Position numbers and translations under genes: made by a program
Part shown: in pieces, positions 1 to 8,039 of the stretch
Numbering within the stretch: the stretch's first letter is position 1
Layout: each line of letters begins with the position of its first letter
The notes under the pieces: model-generated
Databases searched by the model: none
The model's input: the letters and a program-made list of their open reading frames with translations, nothing else
Told to the model about the DNA's origin: nothing
Assembly: GCF_014647515.1 (NCBI RefSeq)
Contig: NZ_BMPI01000003.1
Coordinates: forward strand, 245,836-279,024
Reading direction: 5' to 3'
Origin: Dactylosporangium sucinum
GTDB taxonomy: Bacteria > Actinomycetota > Actinomycetes > Mycobacteriales > Micromonosporaceae
DNA length: 33,189 nucleotides

Positions 1-629
1 CGCCCGCGCCGCCGCGGCCAACCTGGTGCTCGTGGCCGTCGCGCTCATCGCGGCCACCCCGCTGCACCTGCCCGCGCTCGCGCCCGAGACGTCGGTCGCG
101 CCGCCCGGGCGCCGGGCCACCTGGGTGTGGCAGCGGGCCGGCGGCGAGCCCGAGCGGCTCGTCGAGTGGGCCGCGGCCAACGGCGTCCGGGCCGTCTTCG
201 CGTTCTACGAGCCCCGCATCGAGGCCGCCGACCTGCCCGGGCTCCGCAGGCTCAAACGACTGTGTGACGAAGCCGGGATCGCGCTCGACGCGCTCGGCGG
301 GGAGCCGTCCTGGACCACCGACCACGACCGGGCGCTCGAGTGGGCCCGCGGCGCCGCCGCCACCGGGCCGCACCACCGCCACCGGGGACAACTCCATCAT
401 CGGGGTCGCCGAGGACCTGCTGCGGGCGGCGGCGCGGGCGGCGAAGCCGGCCCGGCTGGCGGCGGAGACCCAGGCACTCGGCGACTGCCGGTACTGCACG
501 TTCCACGGCGCGACCGAGGGGGAGCTGGAGCGGACGCTCGCGGCGGTCGACGCGGCGGCGCAGGCGTACCCCAGTTTCGCCGGCATCGCGGTGCACCGGT
601 ACGACACCTGGATCGCGCTCGGCGACTGA
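1..629 (+). pseudogene. Decayed secreted-protein gene (internal deletion plus frameshift)
   Basis: The frame is open from the window edge, so the gene may begin upstream; the first visible start is GTG at 26. It encodes a hydrophobic leader followed by segments such as RATWVWQRAGG and ALDALGGEPSWTTDHDRALE. At about 365-372 the coding sense jumps to another frame, which continues TTATGDNSIIGVAEDLL ... AGIAVHRYDTWIALGD and stops at 627-629. From memory, intact relatives are secreted, TIM-barrel-like proteins of unknown function. In them these two halves are separated by roughly 100 residues that include a DVEP-type acidic motif. Here that middle is absent. A short CCGCCACCGGG repeat at the junction could have mediated the deletion. 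The gene is almost certainly non-functional unless this is an assembly error. Confidence 0.65.
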
Positions 630-993
630 CGCGGTCGCGACCCTGCCGGTCGTGTCGGTCACCGGTGACGCGGTGGTCCAGAAGACCACGACCGTGACCG
701 TCCAGCGGGCCACGCCGGTCTGGACGAACCTGGTCTTCCAGGCCCGCAGGTCCGGCGTCGACGACCTGCGGATCACCGTCGCCGACGCGCCCGCCGGCCT
801 CGTGGTCGGCTACCCGGGCGATCGCGCGTACACCGGCCCGAACCAGTCCGCCGGGCTCCCGGTCGGGACCGACGACTTCGCCGCCGTGCGGTTCGACGCG
901 TCGAAGCTCGCCGCCGGCACGTACAAGCTCACCGTCAAGCAGTCGTACGGCACCACCACCGACAGCAACCCGCTGACGCTCGTCGTCGTCTGA
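630..993 (+). pseudogene. C-terminal remnant of a secreted Ig-like-domain protein
   Basis: From about 640 to 993 one frame reads as a convincing protein C-terminus, with segments VQRATPVWTNLVFQARRSG, LVVGYPGDRAYTG and LAAGTYKLTVKQSYG. This is a beta-sandwich-like pattern. There is no signal peptide, and the same frame upstream of 630 is arginine-rich out-of-frame noise. The only nearby start is GTG 652, which lacks a ribosome binding site. It abuts the stop of the preceding remnant, which suggests a second deletion joined two genes here. The next gene starts 15 nt downstream. I do not recognise the family. A short expressed ORF from GTG 652 cannot be excluded. Confidence 0.5.
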
Positions 994-1008
994 CCTCGGG
1001 AGGTCCCG

Positions 1009-1377
1009 ATGCGCCGCCACATCAGTGTCCTGCTCGTGCTCCTGGCCGCGGCCGCCACATCCGCCACGGCCGGCTGCGGCGGCTCGTCGGGCACCACCGA
1101 GGCCACCATGGCCGCGCCCACCCGGGCGGCGTCCCCGAGCGCCTCCGCCTCGCCGGAGGCGCAGTTCCTGGCCGCGACGGCCGCGCACCTGTGCTCGGTC
1201 CAGTCCCGGGTCTACACCGACCCGGCGGCGATGGCCTCCGCCTACGCGGCGCAGCCGCGGTACCAGGGGCTCAGCGACGCGCAGATCGGCGAGTTCCAGC
1301 AGCGCACGATCAGCGACCCGGCCTTCGCCGAACGGCTCACCCGGCAGGTCCAGCAGACCTGCGGGACCCCGCGGTAG
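1009..1377 (+). CDS. Small secreted lipoprotein, unknown function
   Basis: This is a 122-residue protein with an N-terminal hydrophobic segment and a lipobox (TAGC, Cys about residue 23), followed by a Ser/Thr/Ala-rich linker typical of surface lipoproteins. The mature part has two cysteines (LCSVQ and QTCGTPR) that could form a disulfide. The start is ATG 1009, preceded by GGGAGG at 998-1003. It follows the truncated secreted gene by 15 nt, so it was probably part of the same transcript. Its 3' end overlaps the convergent copC-like gene by about 41 nt. I do not recognise the family; DUF732-like small secreted proteins have a similar size and disulfide pattern, but that is only a suggestion. 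Confidence 0.75.
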   Translation: MRRHISVLLVLLAAAATSATAGCGGSSGTTEATMAAPTRAASPSASASPEAQFLAATAAHLCSVQSRVYTDPAAMASAYAAQPRYQGLSDAQIGEFQQRTISDPAFAERLTRQVQQTCGTPR

Positions 1378-2092
1378 CCCGGCGGCGCTTCTTGGCCACC
1401 GGCACGGGGTCGCGGCGCGCGGCCGTGCCGATCATGAGTGTGACCCCGGCGGCGATGACCCCCGGGATGAGCCAGTCGGTGAGCACGAAGGGCGCGGGCG
1501 GCGGGGGCTGCGCGGCCGGCGCCGCAGGGCCGGCCGTGGCCGTGGCCGTCGGGAACGCCGGCGGTACGGAGGTCTTGCCCGCGAGGGCGTCGGTCAGCGC
1601 CTGCGACGGCCCCTCGGTGGGAGCGCTCCAGCCGGCCGGCGGCGCCGTGACCGGCCCGGCATAGGTGAACTTCAGCGTGCCCTTGACCGGCTCGCCGTCC
1701 GAGGCGACCGACTGGTAGGCCGCCACATACACCCCGGCCTCCGGCCAGTGCGAGACGGTGAGCACGGCGGGGAAGCCGGTGTGGTACGTCTTGGGCTCGA
1801 ACTTCCCGTCCACCAGGAAGTACTCCTGCACCGGCTTGTCGAGCCGCTTCGGCTCACCGCTGCGCCAGCCGCCGTCGACGCGCCTGCCCGACGGCGCCGT
1901 CACGGTGAACCAGGCGAACGAGGCCGGCTGCTCCGTGAAGTACAGCTTGAGCTCGGCCTTGGCGTCCGAGACCGTGCTGTCGGCGACCGGGTCGGACATG
2001 GCGAGCTGGCCGTGCGCGGCCGCGGGCGTGGCGGGCACCAGCACGGCGAAGACAGCGGCCAGCGTCAGCACCAACACGGTCACTGATCGCAT
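1337..2092 (-). CDS. CopC-domain copper-binding protein with C-terminal membrane anchor
   Basis: The 251-residue protein has a signal peptide ending AAA and a mature N-terminus beginning HGQL (His27), the amino-terminal copper-ligand histidine expected for CopC. A CopC/YcnJ beta-sandwich follows (AELKLYFTEQP ... TVTAPSGRR ... VYVAAYQSVASDGEPVKG), then a Pro/Ala-rich linker at about 186-202. A single transmembrane helix at about 203-224 precedes a basic tail. The usual Asp-x-His copper motif reads DGEP here (Asp132, Glu134), so one ligand is changed. The start chosen is ATG 2092; a GTG at 2098 is also in frame. It is divergent from the ten-helix membrane protein at 2180, which may be its partner, as CopD is for CopC. 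The 3' end overlaps the convergent lipoprotein gene. Confidence 0.85.
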   Translation of the reverse strand: MRSVTVLVLTLAAVFAVLVPATPAAAHGQLAMSDPVADSTVSDAKAELKLYFTEQPASFAWFTVTAPSGRRVDGGWRSGEPKRLDKPVQEYFLVDGKFEPKTYHTGFPAVLTVSHWPEAGVYVAAYQSVASDGEPVKGTLKFTYAGPVTAPPAGWSAPTEGPSQALTDALAGKTSVPPAFPTATATAGPAAPAAQPPPPAPFVLTDWLIPGVIAAGVTLMIGTAARRDPVPVAKKRRRATAGSRRSAGPAG

Positions 2093-2132
2093 CGGCACAT
2101 GATGCCGGGTTCCGCGCAGGGCGACAAGCCGC

Positions 2133-2138
2133 TAAATT
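2133..2138 (+). promoter_or_regulatory. Possible -10 box for the membrane-protein gene
   Basis: TAAATT fits the actinobacterial TAnnnT -10 pattern. It lies 47 bp before GTG 2180 in a locally AT-richer part of the copC/membrane-protein divergent spacer. No convincing -35 box is visible. Confidence 0.3.
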
Positions 2139-2179
2139 CACAGCCCTGACAAACCCCCCGCCGCCACCGGAGCCCGCTC

Positions 2180-3448
2180 GTGCCCACACCCCCCGCGATC
2201 GTCCTGGCGCACGGCGTCGGCGGTCGGCAGGACCTGCCGCTCACCCTGACCCAGCTGGTGATGGGCGCCGCCCTGGCCCTGGTCATCTCCTTCGCCGTGC
2301 TCGGGGTCGCCTGGCGGGAGCCGCGCCTCGACACCTCCGCCGGCCGGCCGGTGCCGGGCTGGCTGGCCCGCGCCGTCGACGCCCGCGTCACCGCCTGGCT
2401 CCTGCGCGTCGTGGGCCTGGTGCTCGCGGGGGTACTGGCGTGGTCGTTCACCCGCCCGGACACCGCCGACAACCCGGCCGCCGGCCTGGTGTACGTCCTC
2501 TTCTGGGTCGGCCTGGTCCCACTGTCGCTGCTGTGCGGCCCGGTCTGGCGCCGGCTGAACCCGCTGCGCACCCTCACCGCCTGGGCCCGGCCCCGCCGCG
2601 AACTGCCGGAGTCCGCCGGCTACTGGCCGGCCGCCGTGGGCCTGTTCGCGTTCGCCTGGCTGGAGCTCGTCGCCCCCTCGCGCGCGACCCTGCCGGTCAT
2701 CGGCTGGTGGCTGGCCGCCTACGCGGTGGCGATGCTGGCCGGCGGGATCGTGTTCGGCCCGGCCTGGCACGCCCGCGGCGACGCCTTCGAGGTGCTCAGC
2801 GACCTGGTCGGCCGGCTCGCCGTCATCGGCCGTCGCCCCGACGGCACGCTCGTCTTCCGCAACCCGCTCGACGGCATCCCCGGCCTGCGCCCGGCGCCGG
2901 GCCTGGTCGCGGTCGTCGTCATCCTGCTCGGCGCGACCTTCTACGACGCCCTGTCCGGCGCCCTGTTCTGGCTGCGCTTCACCCAGGAGAACGGCCTGCC
3001 CGCCCCGGTCACCGGCACGGCCGGCCTGCTCGGCGTCGTGGCCCTGGTCGCCCTGGCCTACACGGTGGCGACCCGCCAGGCCGGCCGCCGCGGCCACACC
3101 TCGGCCGAGCGCACCCCGGGCGAGTTGGCCCACTCGATCGTCCCGATCGCGGTCGGCTACGTCGTGGCCCACTACTGGTCGCTGTTCATCCTGGAGGGCC
3201 AGCGCACGGTCGCCCTGGTCCTCGGCGACGAGGGTTTCCGGCCGTACTCCGGGGTCATCACCCCGACCGGCGTGGCGAACCTGCAGGTGACGACGATCGT
3301 GCTGGGCCACCTGGTGGGCACGGTCCTCGCCCACGACCGCGCCCTGAAGCTGTTCCCGCGCGCCCAGGCCGTGACGGGCCAGGCCCCGCTGCTGGCCCTG
3401 ATGGTCGCCTACACGGTCGCGGGCCTGCTGCTGCTCTTCGCCGGCTGA
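2180..3448 (+). CDS. Polytopic membrane protein (actinobacterial 'fenitrothion hydrolase'-labelled family)
   Basis: The 422-residue protein has about ten predicted transmembrane helices, at roughly 23-44, 72-90, 101-119, 148-165, 171-193, 239-258, 281-297, 318-335, 369-386 and 402-420. It opens with AHGVGGRQDLP, which I recall from actinobacterial proteins often labelled fenitrothion hydrolase. That label is unlikely to describe the native role. Histidines in or next to helices (His318, His331, His377, His385) could bind haem or a metal. The start is GTG 2180, with GGAG at 2169-2172. It diverges from the CopC-domain gene across 87 bp, so a copper-handling role is reasonable but inferred. A small secreted protein gene follows 4 nt after its stop. 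Confidence 0.7.
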   Translation: MPTPPAIVLAHGVGGRQDLPLTLTQLVMGAALALVISFAVLGVAWREPRLDTSAGRPVPGWLARAVDARVTAWLLRVVGLVLAGVLAWSFTRPDTADNPAAGLVYVLFWVGLVPLSLLCGPVWRRLNPLRTLTAWARPRRELPESAGYWPAAVGLFAFAWLELVAPSRATLPVIGWWLAAYAVAMLAGGIVFGPAWHARGDAFEVLSDLVGRLAVIGRRPDGTLVFRNPLDGIPGLRPAPGLVAVVVILLGATFYDALSGALFWLRFTQENGLPAPVTGTAGLLGVVALVALAYTVATRQAGRRGHTSAERTPGELAHSIVPIAVGYVVAHYWSLFILEGQRTVALVLGDEGFRPYSGVITPTGVANLQVTTIVLGHLVGTVLAHDRALKLFPRAQAVTGQAPLLALMVAYTVAGLLLLFAG

Positions 3449-3452
3449 GTCC

Positions 3453-3752
3453 ATGACCAGTCGGGCCTGGCCGGCCGCGGTCCTGTTGGTGGGGCTCGGC
3501 GCCGGCGCCGGCGTCAGCCGCACCGTGCGCGACGGCGACGACCTGCTCGCCATCGACAGGTACTCCGTGAGCGGGCTCTCGCTCGGCGGCCTGAAGGTCA
3601 GCGGCTTCTGGAAGCTGGACGCCTGCCGGGACGCGGCCGCCTGGGTCCCGCTCGGCGGCCGCCGCCTCCTGCGCTACGGCGGCCGCTCCTGCGGCGGTGA
3701 CGTGCCGGAGGACCCCGGCCCGTTGCTGGCCGTGGTCGAGCTCAAGGGCTAA
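3453..3752 (+). CDS. Small secreted or membrane-tethered protein, unknown
   Basis: This 99-residue protein has a short hydrophobic N-terminus (AWPAAVLLVGLGAGAGV). The small extracytoplasmic domain has two cysteines (LDACRDAA and RSCGGD), which could form a disulfide. ATG 3453 is 4 nt after the stop of the membrane protein gene, so the two are probably translationally coupled. Its stop overlaps the stop of the convergent LamG-like gene in the sequence CTAA at 3749-3752. I do not recognise a family; the context suggests an accessory to the membrane protein. Confidence 0.65.
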   Translation: MTSRAWPAAVLLVGLGAGAGVSRTVRDGDDLLAIDRYSVSGLSLGGLKVSGFWKLDACRDAAAWVPLGGRRLLRYGGRSCGGDVPEDPGPLLAVVELKG

Positions 3753-4477
3753 CCGAGCGCGATCCAGACGTCGTCGAGGCTGCCGTGGAACTGGTCGTTG
3801 TCGCGGCCGTCGCCCTTGCCGCCGATGCTCAGCGGTACCGTGTTCGTCACCGACAGCGTCGCGGGGATGACGGCCGTGGCGTGGACCGCGTCGTCGACCA
3901 GCAGGGTCAGCGTCGCGCCGCTGCGGCGGCACTCCAGGCGGTGCCACGCCCCGTCCGAGATCGAGACGTCGGAGCGGGCGAGGTGGATGCCGCGCACCAC
4001 GTTGTCGGCGAGGACGCAGCTCGGCCGGCCGGCGGCCCCGTCGACCTGGAGCTTGTACTGGCTGCCCGAGGCCGAGTATCCCTTCTGCACGATGTTCTGG
4101 CCCGACCCGACCTCCTTGCGCGGCAGCCGGACCGTCGCGCCGTAGCGGATCGGGCCGCTGCCCGGGTTCAGGTCCGGCGCGTCGGCCGCCTGCAGCACCG
4201 CGTGCGGGCACCGCTTCCCGGCGCACTTGGCCGGGAAGGCGACCGCCTTGCCCCGCGCCCGCCGCTCGGGCCTGACCGCCCCGCCGTGGCCGGCCGACGG
4301 CGTGAGCGTGTGGCCGCGCCCCGAGTCGTCGGCGACCGTGCCGCCCTTGGTCATGGCGTCGAAGGTGTACCGCGCGACGACCACCGGCTCGGCGCCCGCG
4401 ACGGCCGGAGCGCCCGTCCCCGCCAGGACCGCGGCGGCCAGCCCCAGGGCCGCGAGCGTGTTCCCCCATGTGTTCAT
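3749..4477 (-). CDS. Secreted LamG/concanavalin A-like domain protein
   Basis: The 242-residue protein has a signal peptide (MNTWGNTLAALGLAAAVLAG ... AVAGAEP). One LamG-like jelly-roll domain fills the rest: VARYTFDAM near the start, SISDGAWHRLECRRSG in the middle, and the terminal FHGSLDDVWIALG typical of this fold. Two cysteine pairs are likely (KCAGKRCP and SCVLAD/LECRRS). Such domains bind carbohydrates or surface ligands; no catalytic domain is present, so it may be a stand-alone binding protein. I chose ATG 4477 because the signal peptide begins there; an in-frame start at 4495 adds six residues. The gene is convergent with the small protein at 3453. Confidence 0.8.
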   Translation of the reverse strand: MNTWGNTLAALGLAAAVLAGTGAPAVAGAEPVVVARYTFDAMTKGGTVADDSGRGHTLTPSAGHGGAVRPERRARGKAVAFPAKCAGKRCPHAVLQAADAPDLNPGSGPIRYGATVRLPRKEVGSGQNIVQKGYSASGSQYKLQVDGAAGRPSCVLADNVVRGIHLARSDVSISDGAWHRLECRRSGATLTLLVDDAVHATAVIPATLSVTNTVPLSIGGKGDGRDNDQFHGSLDDVWIALG

Positions 4478-4631
4478 AGCCGAAATGTGGCACATATCGG
4501 GACGAAGTCCCCGCTGGTTTCACCAACGGGTCGGCTGCTCTGTGTAATTGGATGACCGACGGAGGGTCACCTACGGGTGATCGGCTTGTCGACCCGCCCG
4601 GGGGACGCCCGGCTCTGGCAGACTCGCAGGT

Positions 4632-5696
4632 ATGCGGCGGGCGGTGTTGGCGGCGGCCGTCGTCGTCGCGTCAGTGCCGCCGGCCGCCGCACCGGCCGGC
4701 GCGGCACCATCCGGCCGGGCCGTGCAGGCCGCCGAGGTGTGCCGCATCGACGACCCCGCCGTCACCGAGGTGTCCGGCCTCGCCGTCGTCCCGGGCGGCT
4801 TCCTCGTCGAGAACGACTCCAACCCCGACCCGCGCCGCACCCGGCTCTTCTACCTCGACGAGGGCTGCCGGGTGACCCGCAGCGTGGGCTACCCGACCAC
4901 CGCCCGCGACCCCGAGGACCTCGCCGTCGACCGGTCCGGCACGGTGTGGGTGGCCGACATCGGCGACAACAGCCCGCTCATGGGCGGCTCGGGCAACCGC
5001 CGCAGCACGATCGCGCTGTGGACGCTCAAGCCCGGCGCGAAGAGCCCGAAGATCCATCGGCTGCGGTACCCCGACGGCGAACCCCGTGACGCCGAGGCGC
5101 TGCTCATCGACGGGGCGGGGCGGCCGGTCATCGTCACCAAGGAGCCGGGCGGCGAGGTGTACCGGCTCGACACCCCGCTGCCGACCGACAACACCGAGGG
5201 CGCGCCGCTCACCCTGGTCGGCCACTTCCAGCCGAGCCGCACCGGCACCGCCAACCCGCTCGGCGTCTTCGGCAGCGCGCTCATCACCGGCGCGGCGGTC
5301 TCACCCGACGGCACGAAGGCGGTCGTGCGCACGTACTCCGACGCGTACGAGTTCGACGTCACCGGCGGCGACGTGGCCGCCGCGATCGTCGGCGGCACAC
5401 CGGTGGTGACCCCGCTGCCGAACGAGCCGCAGGGCGAGGCGATCGCGTACACCGCCGACGGCAACGGCTTCCTCACCGTCTCCGACCAGCCCGGGCCGGT
5501 GAGCATCCAGCACTACCCGGCGACCCGGAAGGCGAGCCCGGTGCCGGCCAAGCCGGCGCCCGGCACCGCGGCCGAGGCGTTCCCACCGCGGGAACGGCCC
5601 GAGCGCCAGGGCCGGCTGGCGCTGCTCGTGAGCGCGTTCAGCGTCGTCGGCCTGATGCTGGTGGCCGCCGCGGCACGGTACGCGCGGCGGCGCTGA
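4632..5696 (+). CDS. Membrane-anchored beta-propeller-like exported protein
   Basis: The 354-residue protein has a signal peptide (to about residue 25), a repetitive domain at about 33-300, and a C-terminal transmembrane helix (LLVSAFSVVGLMLVAAAARY) followed by a short Arg-rich tail. Blade-like segments include VTEVSGLAVVPGGFLVEND, PEDLAVDRSGTVWVADIGDN, GEAIAYTADGNGFLTVSDQ and ITGAAVSPDGTKAVVRTYSD. These resemble NHL/SMP-30-type or esterase-like-phytase propellers. The substrate is unknown; it would be displayed outside the membrane. Start ATG 4632 has no clear ribosome binding site; CAGACT 7 nt upstream could be a weak leaderless -10. The 135 bp before it hold nothing else I recognise. Confidence 0.75.
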   Translation: MRRAVLAAAVVVASVPPAAAPAGAAPSGRAVQAAEVCRIDDPAVTEVSGLAVVPGGFLVENDSNPDPRRTRLFYLDEGCRVTRSVGYPTTARDPEDLAVDRSGTVWVADIGDNSPLMGGSGNRRSTIALWTLKPGAKSPKIHRLRYPDGEPRDAEALLIDGAGRPVIVTKEPGGEVYRLDTPLPTDNTEGAPLTLVGHFQPSRTGTANPLGVFGSALITGAAVSPDGTKAVVRTYSDAYEFDVTGGDVAAAIVGGTPVVTPLPNEPQGEAIAYTADGNGFLTVSDQPGPVSIQHYPATRKASPVPAKPAPGTAAEAFPPRERPERQGRLALLVSAFSVVGLMLVAAAARYARRR

Positions 5697-5709
5697 CCGG
5701 GCGGCGGGT

Positions 5710-5745
5710 GGTGGTCCGGGCGGTGGTCCGGGCGGTGGTCCGGGC
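5710..5745. repeat. Three perfect 12-bp tandem copies
   Basis: GGTGGTCCGGGC occurs three times head to tail in the gap between the propeller-like gene and the ROK regulator. No gene is visible in this gap. It may be a simple slippage repeat, or it may sit in the leader or promoter of the ROK gene. Confidence 0.85.
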
Positions 5746-5813
5746 AGTGGCCGGTGTCGACGCCGGGGCAGGCGCGTGACACGATCGCTACCGAGCGAAC
5801 GGGAGGCCGGGCG

Positions 5814-7016
5814 GTGGTGCGCATCGAGGTGGAGCGGGCGACGACGCGGGACATGCGGCGGCGCAACCGCTCCACACTGCTGTCCGAGCTGTTCTTCCGC
5901 GGCCCGCTGAGCCGCCACGACCTCAGCCGCATCACCGGCCTGAGCGCCGCCACGGCCAGCAGCGTCACCGCCGAGCTGCTGCAGGAGGGCCTCATCGTCG
6001 AGGCCGGGCAGATCGACTCCGACGGCGGCCGCCCGCGCGTGCTGCTGCGGGTCGACCCCGACTTCGGCCGGCTCGTCGGCGCCGACGTCGGCGAGACCGG
6101 CGTGAAGGTGGAGCTGTTCGACCTGGCGATGCGCCGCCTGGCCACGGTCGACGAGCCGCTGCCGTCGTCGCGCCCCGAGCCCGAGGCGGTCGCCGGGCAG
6201 CTTGCCGCCGGCATCGAGGCGGTGCTCAAGGACGTCGACCCGGCCGCGCTGCTCGGCGTGGGCGTCGGCGTGCCCGGCACCGTCGAGCAGTCCGACCCGG
6301 TGCGGGTGCACGCGCCCACGCTCGGCTGGCGGGGCGTCTCCTTCGAGGGCCTGCTGCGCGAGCGGGGCGTCACCGCGCCGGTGTTCGTCGAGAACGGCGC
6401 GAAGACCCAGGGCCAGGCCGAGATGTGGTTCGGCGCGGGCCGCGGCACCGCCGACGCCGTCATCGTGCTGGTCGGCTCGGGCGTCGGCGCGGCCGTCATC
6501 ACCAACGGCACCCTCTACCGCGGTGCGTCCAGCAGCGCGGGGGAGTGGGGGCACACGACGGTGGTGTACGGCGGCCGGCTGTGCCGCTGCGGCGCCCGCG
6601 GCTGCCTGGAGGCGTATGTCGGCGCCGAGGGCATCCTCGACCGGTACCGTCAGTCCGAGCCGGGCGGCGAGAGCGCCGCCACGGCCGACGAGCTGGCCGA
6701 CATCGCCGCCCTGGTGGCCGCCGAGACCCCGGCCGCGGCCGAGATCCTGGCCGAGACCGCCGGCATGCTCGGCGCCGGCATCGGCAACCTGGTCAACCTC
6801 TTCAACCCCGAGCGGGTCGTGCTCGGCGGCTGGGCCGGCCTGGCGCTCGGCGCCCGTCTGCTCCCGCAGATCCGTGCCGCCGCCGGCGAGCAGGCCCTGG
6901 AGCACCCGTTCGGCCAGGTGTCGATCGAGCTGTGCGAGCTCGGCCCGGACGCGGTCGCGTTCGGCGCCGCGACCCTCCCGATGGCCGAACTGCTGCGCCG
7001 CGCCTCCCGCCGGTAG
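5814..7016 (+). CDS. ROK-family transcriptional regulator, kinase residue lost
   Basis: The 400-residue protein has an N-terminal winged helix-turn-helix (about 14-62: LLSELFFRGPLSRHDL, ITGLSAATASSVTAELLQE) and a ROK sugar-binding domain (about 85-400). Zinc-site residues are present in EWGHTTVVYGG and LCRCGARGCLE (His247, Cys257, Cys259, Cys264). The usual ENDAN catalytic segment reads ENGAK (193-197), so the general-base Asp of ROK sugar kinases is Gly. This protein should therefore sense a sugar without phosphorylating it. Start GTG 5814 was chosen for GGGAGG at 5801-5806, 7 nt upstream; an earlier in-frame start at 5754 lacks domain support. No adjacent sugar operon reveals its target. 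Confidence 0.88.
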   Translation: MVRIEVERATTRDMRRRNRSTLLSELFFRGPLSRHDLSRITGLSAATASSVTAELLQEGLIVEAGQIDSDGGRPRVLLRVDPDFGRLVGADVGETGVKVELFDLAMRRLATVDEPLPSSRPEPEAVAGQLAAGIEAVLKDVDPAALLGVGVGVPGTVEQSDPVRVHAPTLGWRGVSFEGLLRERGVTAPVFVENGAKTQGQAEMWFGAGRGTADAVIVLVGSGVGAAVITNGTLYRGASSSAGEWGHTTVVYGGRLCRCGARGCLEAYVGAEGILDRYRQSEPGGESAATADELADIAALVAAETPAAAEILAETAGMLGAGIGNLVNLFNPERVVLGGWAGLALGARLLPQIRAAAGEQALEHPFGQVSIELCELGPDAVAFGAATLPMAELLRRASRR

Positions 7017-7099
7017 CGCGCCGGACCGGCGCGCGGTCCGCTCGGTTGCCCGCCGTCGCTGTCCGGTTCTCGGCAGCGCCGTCTTGCCATGATCGCGCG

Positions 7100-7864
7100 A
7101 TGAGACTCGCGATGGGATGGGCGCTGCTGATCGCCGGCGCGATCGGCACGATGGCGGTGGGCTTCGAGGCGCAGTCGCTGCAACCGGACTGGCTCGACCC
7201 GGAGGACGACTGCATCGAGCGCTTCGGCCCGCGCGGGCACTGGACCGTCCGGCCCCGGGTGTTCCCCGTCGGCGTCACTTGCGTGGCCGGCGACGGAGCC
7301 CGTTTCGAGTACCTCGACCCGGCCGACGGCCGGCTGCTCACCGCGCTGACCGCGGTCACGGTCCTGGCGACGCTGGCCGGCCTCGCCCTGCTGGTCCGGG
7401 GCTGGGCCGTGCGGCCCGGGACCGGCGGCGATCTGTCCACCGTGGACACCGTGCCGCCGTTCGTGGGCGGCCGCGCGGTCGCGCATGCCGCCCTTGCCTG
7501 GCTCGTCGCCCTGGTCCTGACCGTCGTCGTCATCATCGTCTCGCTGCCGACGTGGTTCTTCGCCGGCTACATCGCGGCGGTGGCGGCGCCGCTGCCGTTC
7601 CTGGCGCTCGCCGCGTTCCTCGCCGCGCAGATCGACCGCACCGTCGGGCCGGGCCGGCTCGTCGGCCGCGCCTCGCTGGGCGCGCGGCGGCGGGGCCTGC
7701 TCGTCGGCGCGGGCGGCGGCCTGGTCGCGGTCGGGCTGTTCGCCGTCGCGGCGTTCACCGGCGTGGTGCCGGACGGCTGGGCGCCGGCCGTGCTGCCGCT
7801 CGTCCCGGTGCCCGCGGGGCTGCTCGCCGCGGGCCAGCACGCGGCGTTGTCCAGCCGGTCGTAG
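7100..7864 (+). CDS. Integral membrane protein, unknown
   Basis: The 254-residue protein begins with a hydrophobic segment (MGWALLIAGAIGTMAVGF). A short external loop follows with two cysteines (EDDCIERF and GVTCVAGD) that probably pair. Four or so further helices lie at about 77-100, 132-154, 158-180 and 198-250. This pattern resembles small actinobacterial membrane proteins of unknown role. Start ATG 7100 has no Shine-Dalgarno sequence; the transcript may be leaderless. The gene is alone between the ROK gene and a lipoprotein gene. No functional assignment is possible from sequence. Confidence 0.7.
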   Translation: MRLAMGWALLIAGAIGTMAVGFEAQSLQPDWLDPEDDCIERFGPRGHWTVRPRVFPVGVTCVAGDGARFEYLDPADGRLLTALTAVTVLATLAGLALLVRGWAVRPGTGGDLSTVDTVPPFVGGRAVAHAALAWLVALVLTVVVIIVSLPTWFFAGYIAAVAAPLPFLALAAFLAAQIDRTVGPGRLVGRASLGARRRGLLVGAGGGLVAVGLFAVAAFTGVVPDGWAPAVLPLVPVPAGLLAAGQHAALSSRS

Positions 7865-8039
7865 CGGTTCGGACAGTCGGGAAAGCGGCGCCACACAAGG
7901 CGGTTGAGTGACGCGCCGCACGTTCGTTGTCAGGTGGCATACATCCGGGAGTCAACGGCGCCGCGGGGCGCATACGTTGCTCGCGTCCACCCGAGACCGC
8001 CCGCCTCATGCGGTACCACATATGAAAGCGAATCCAACG

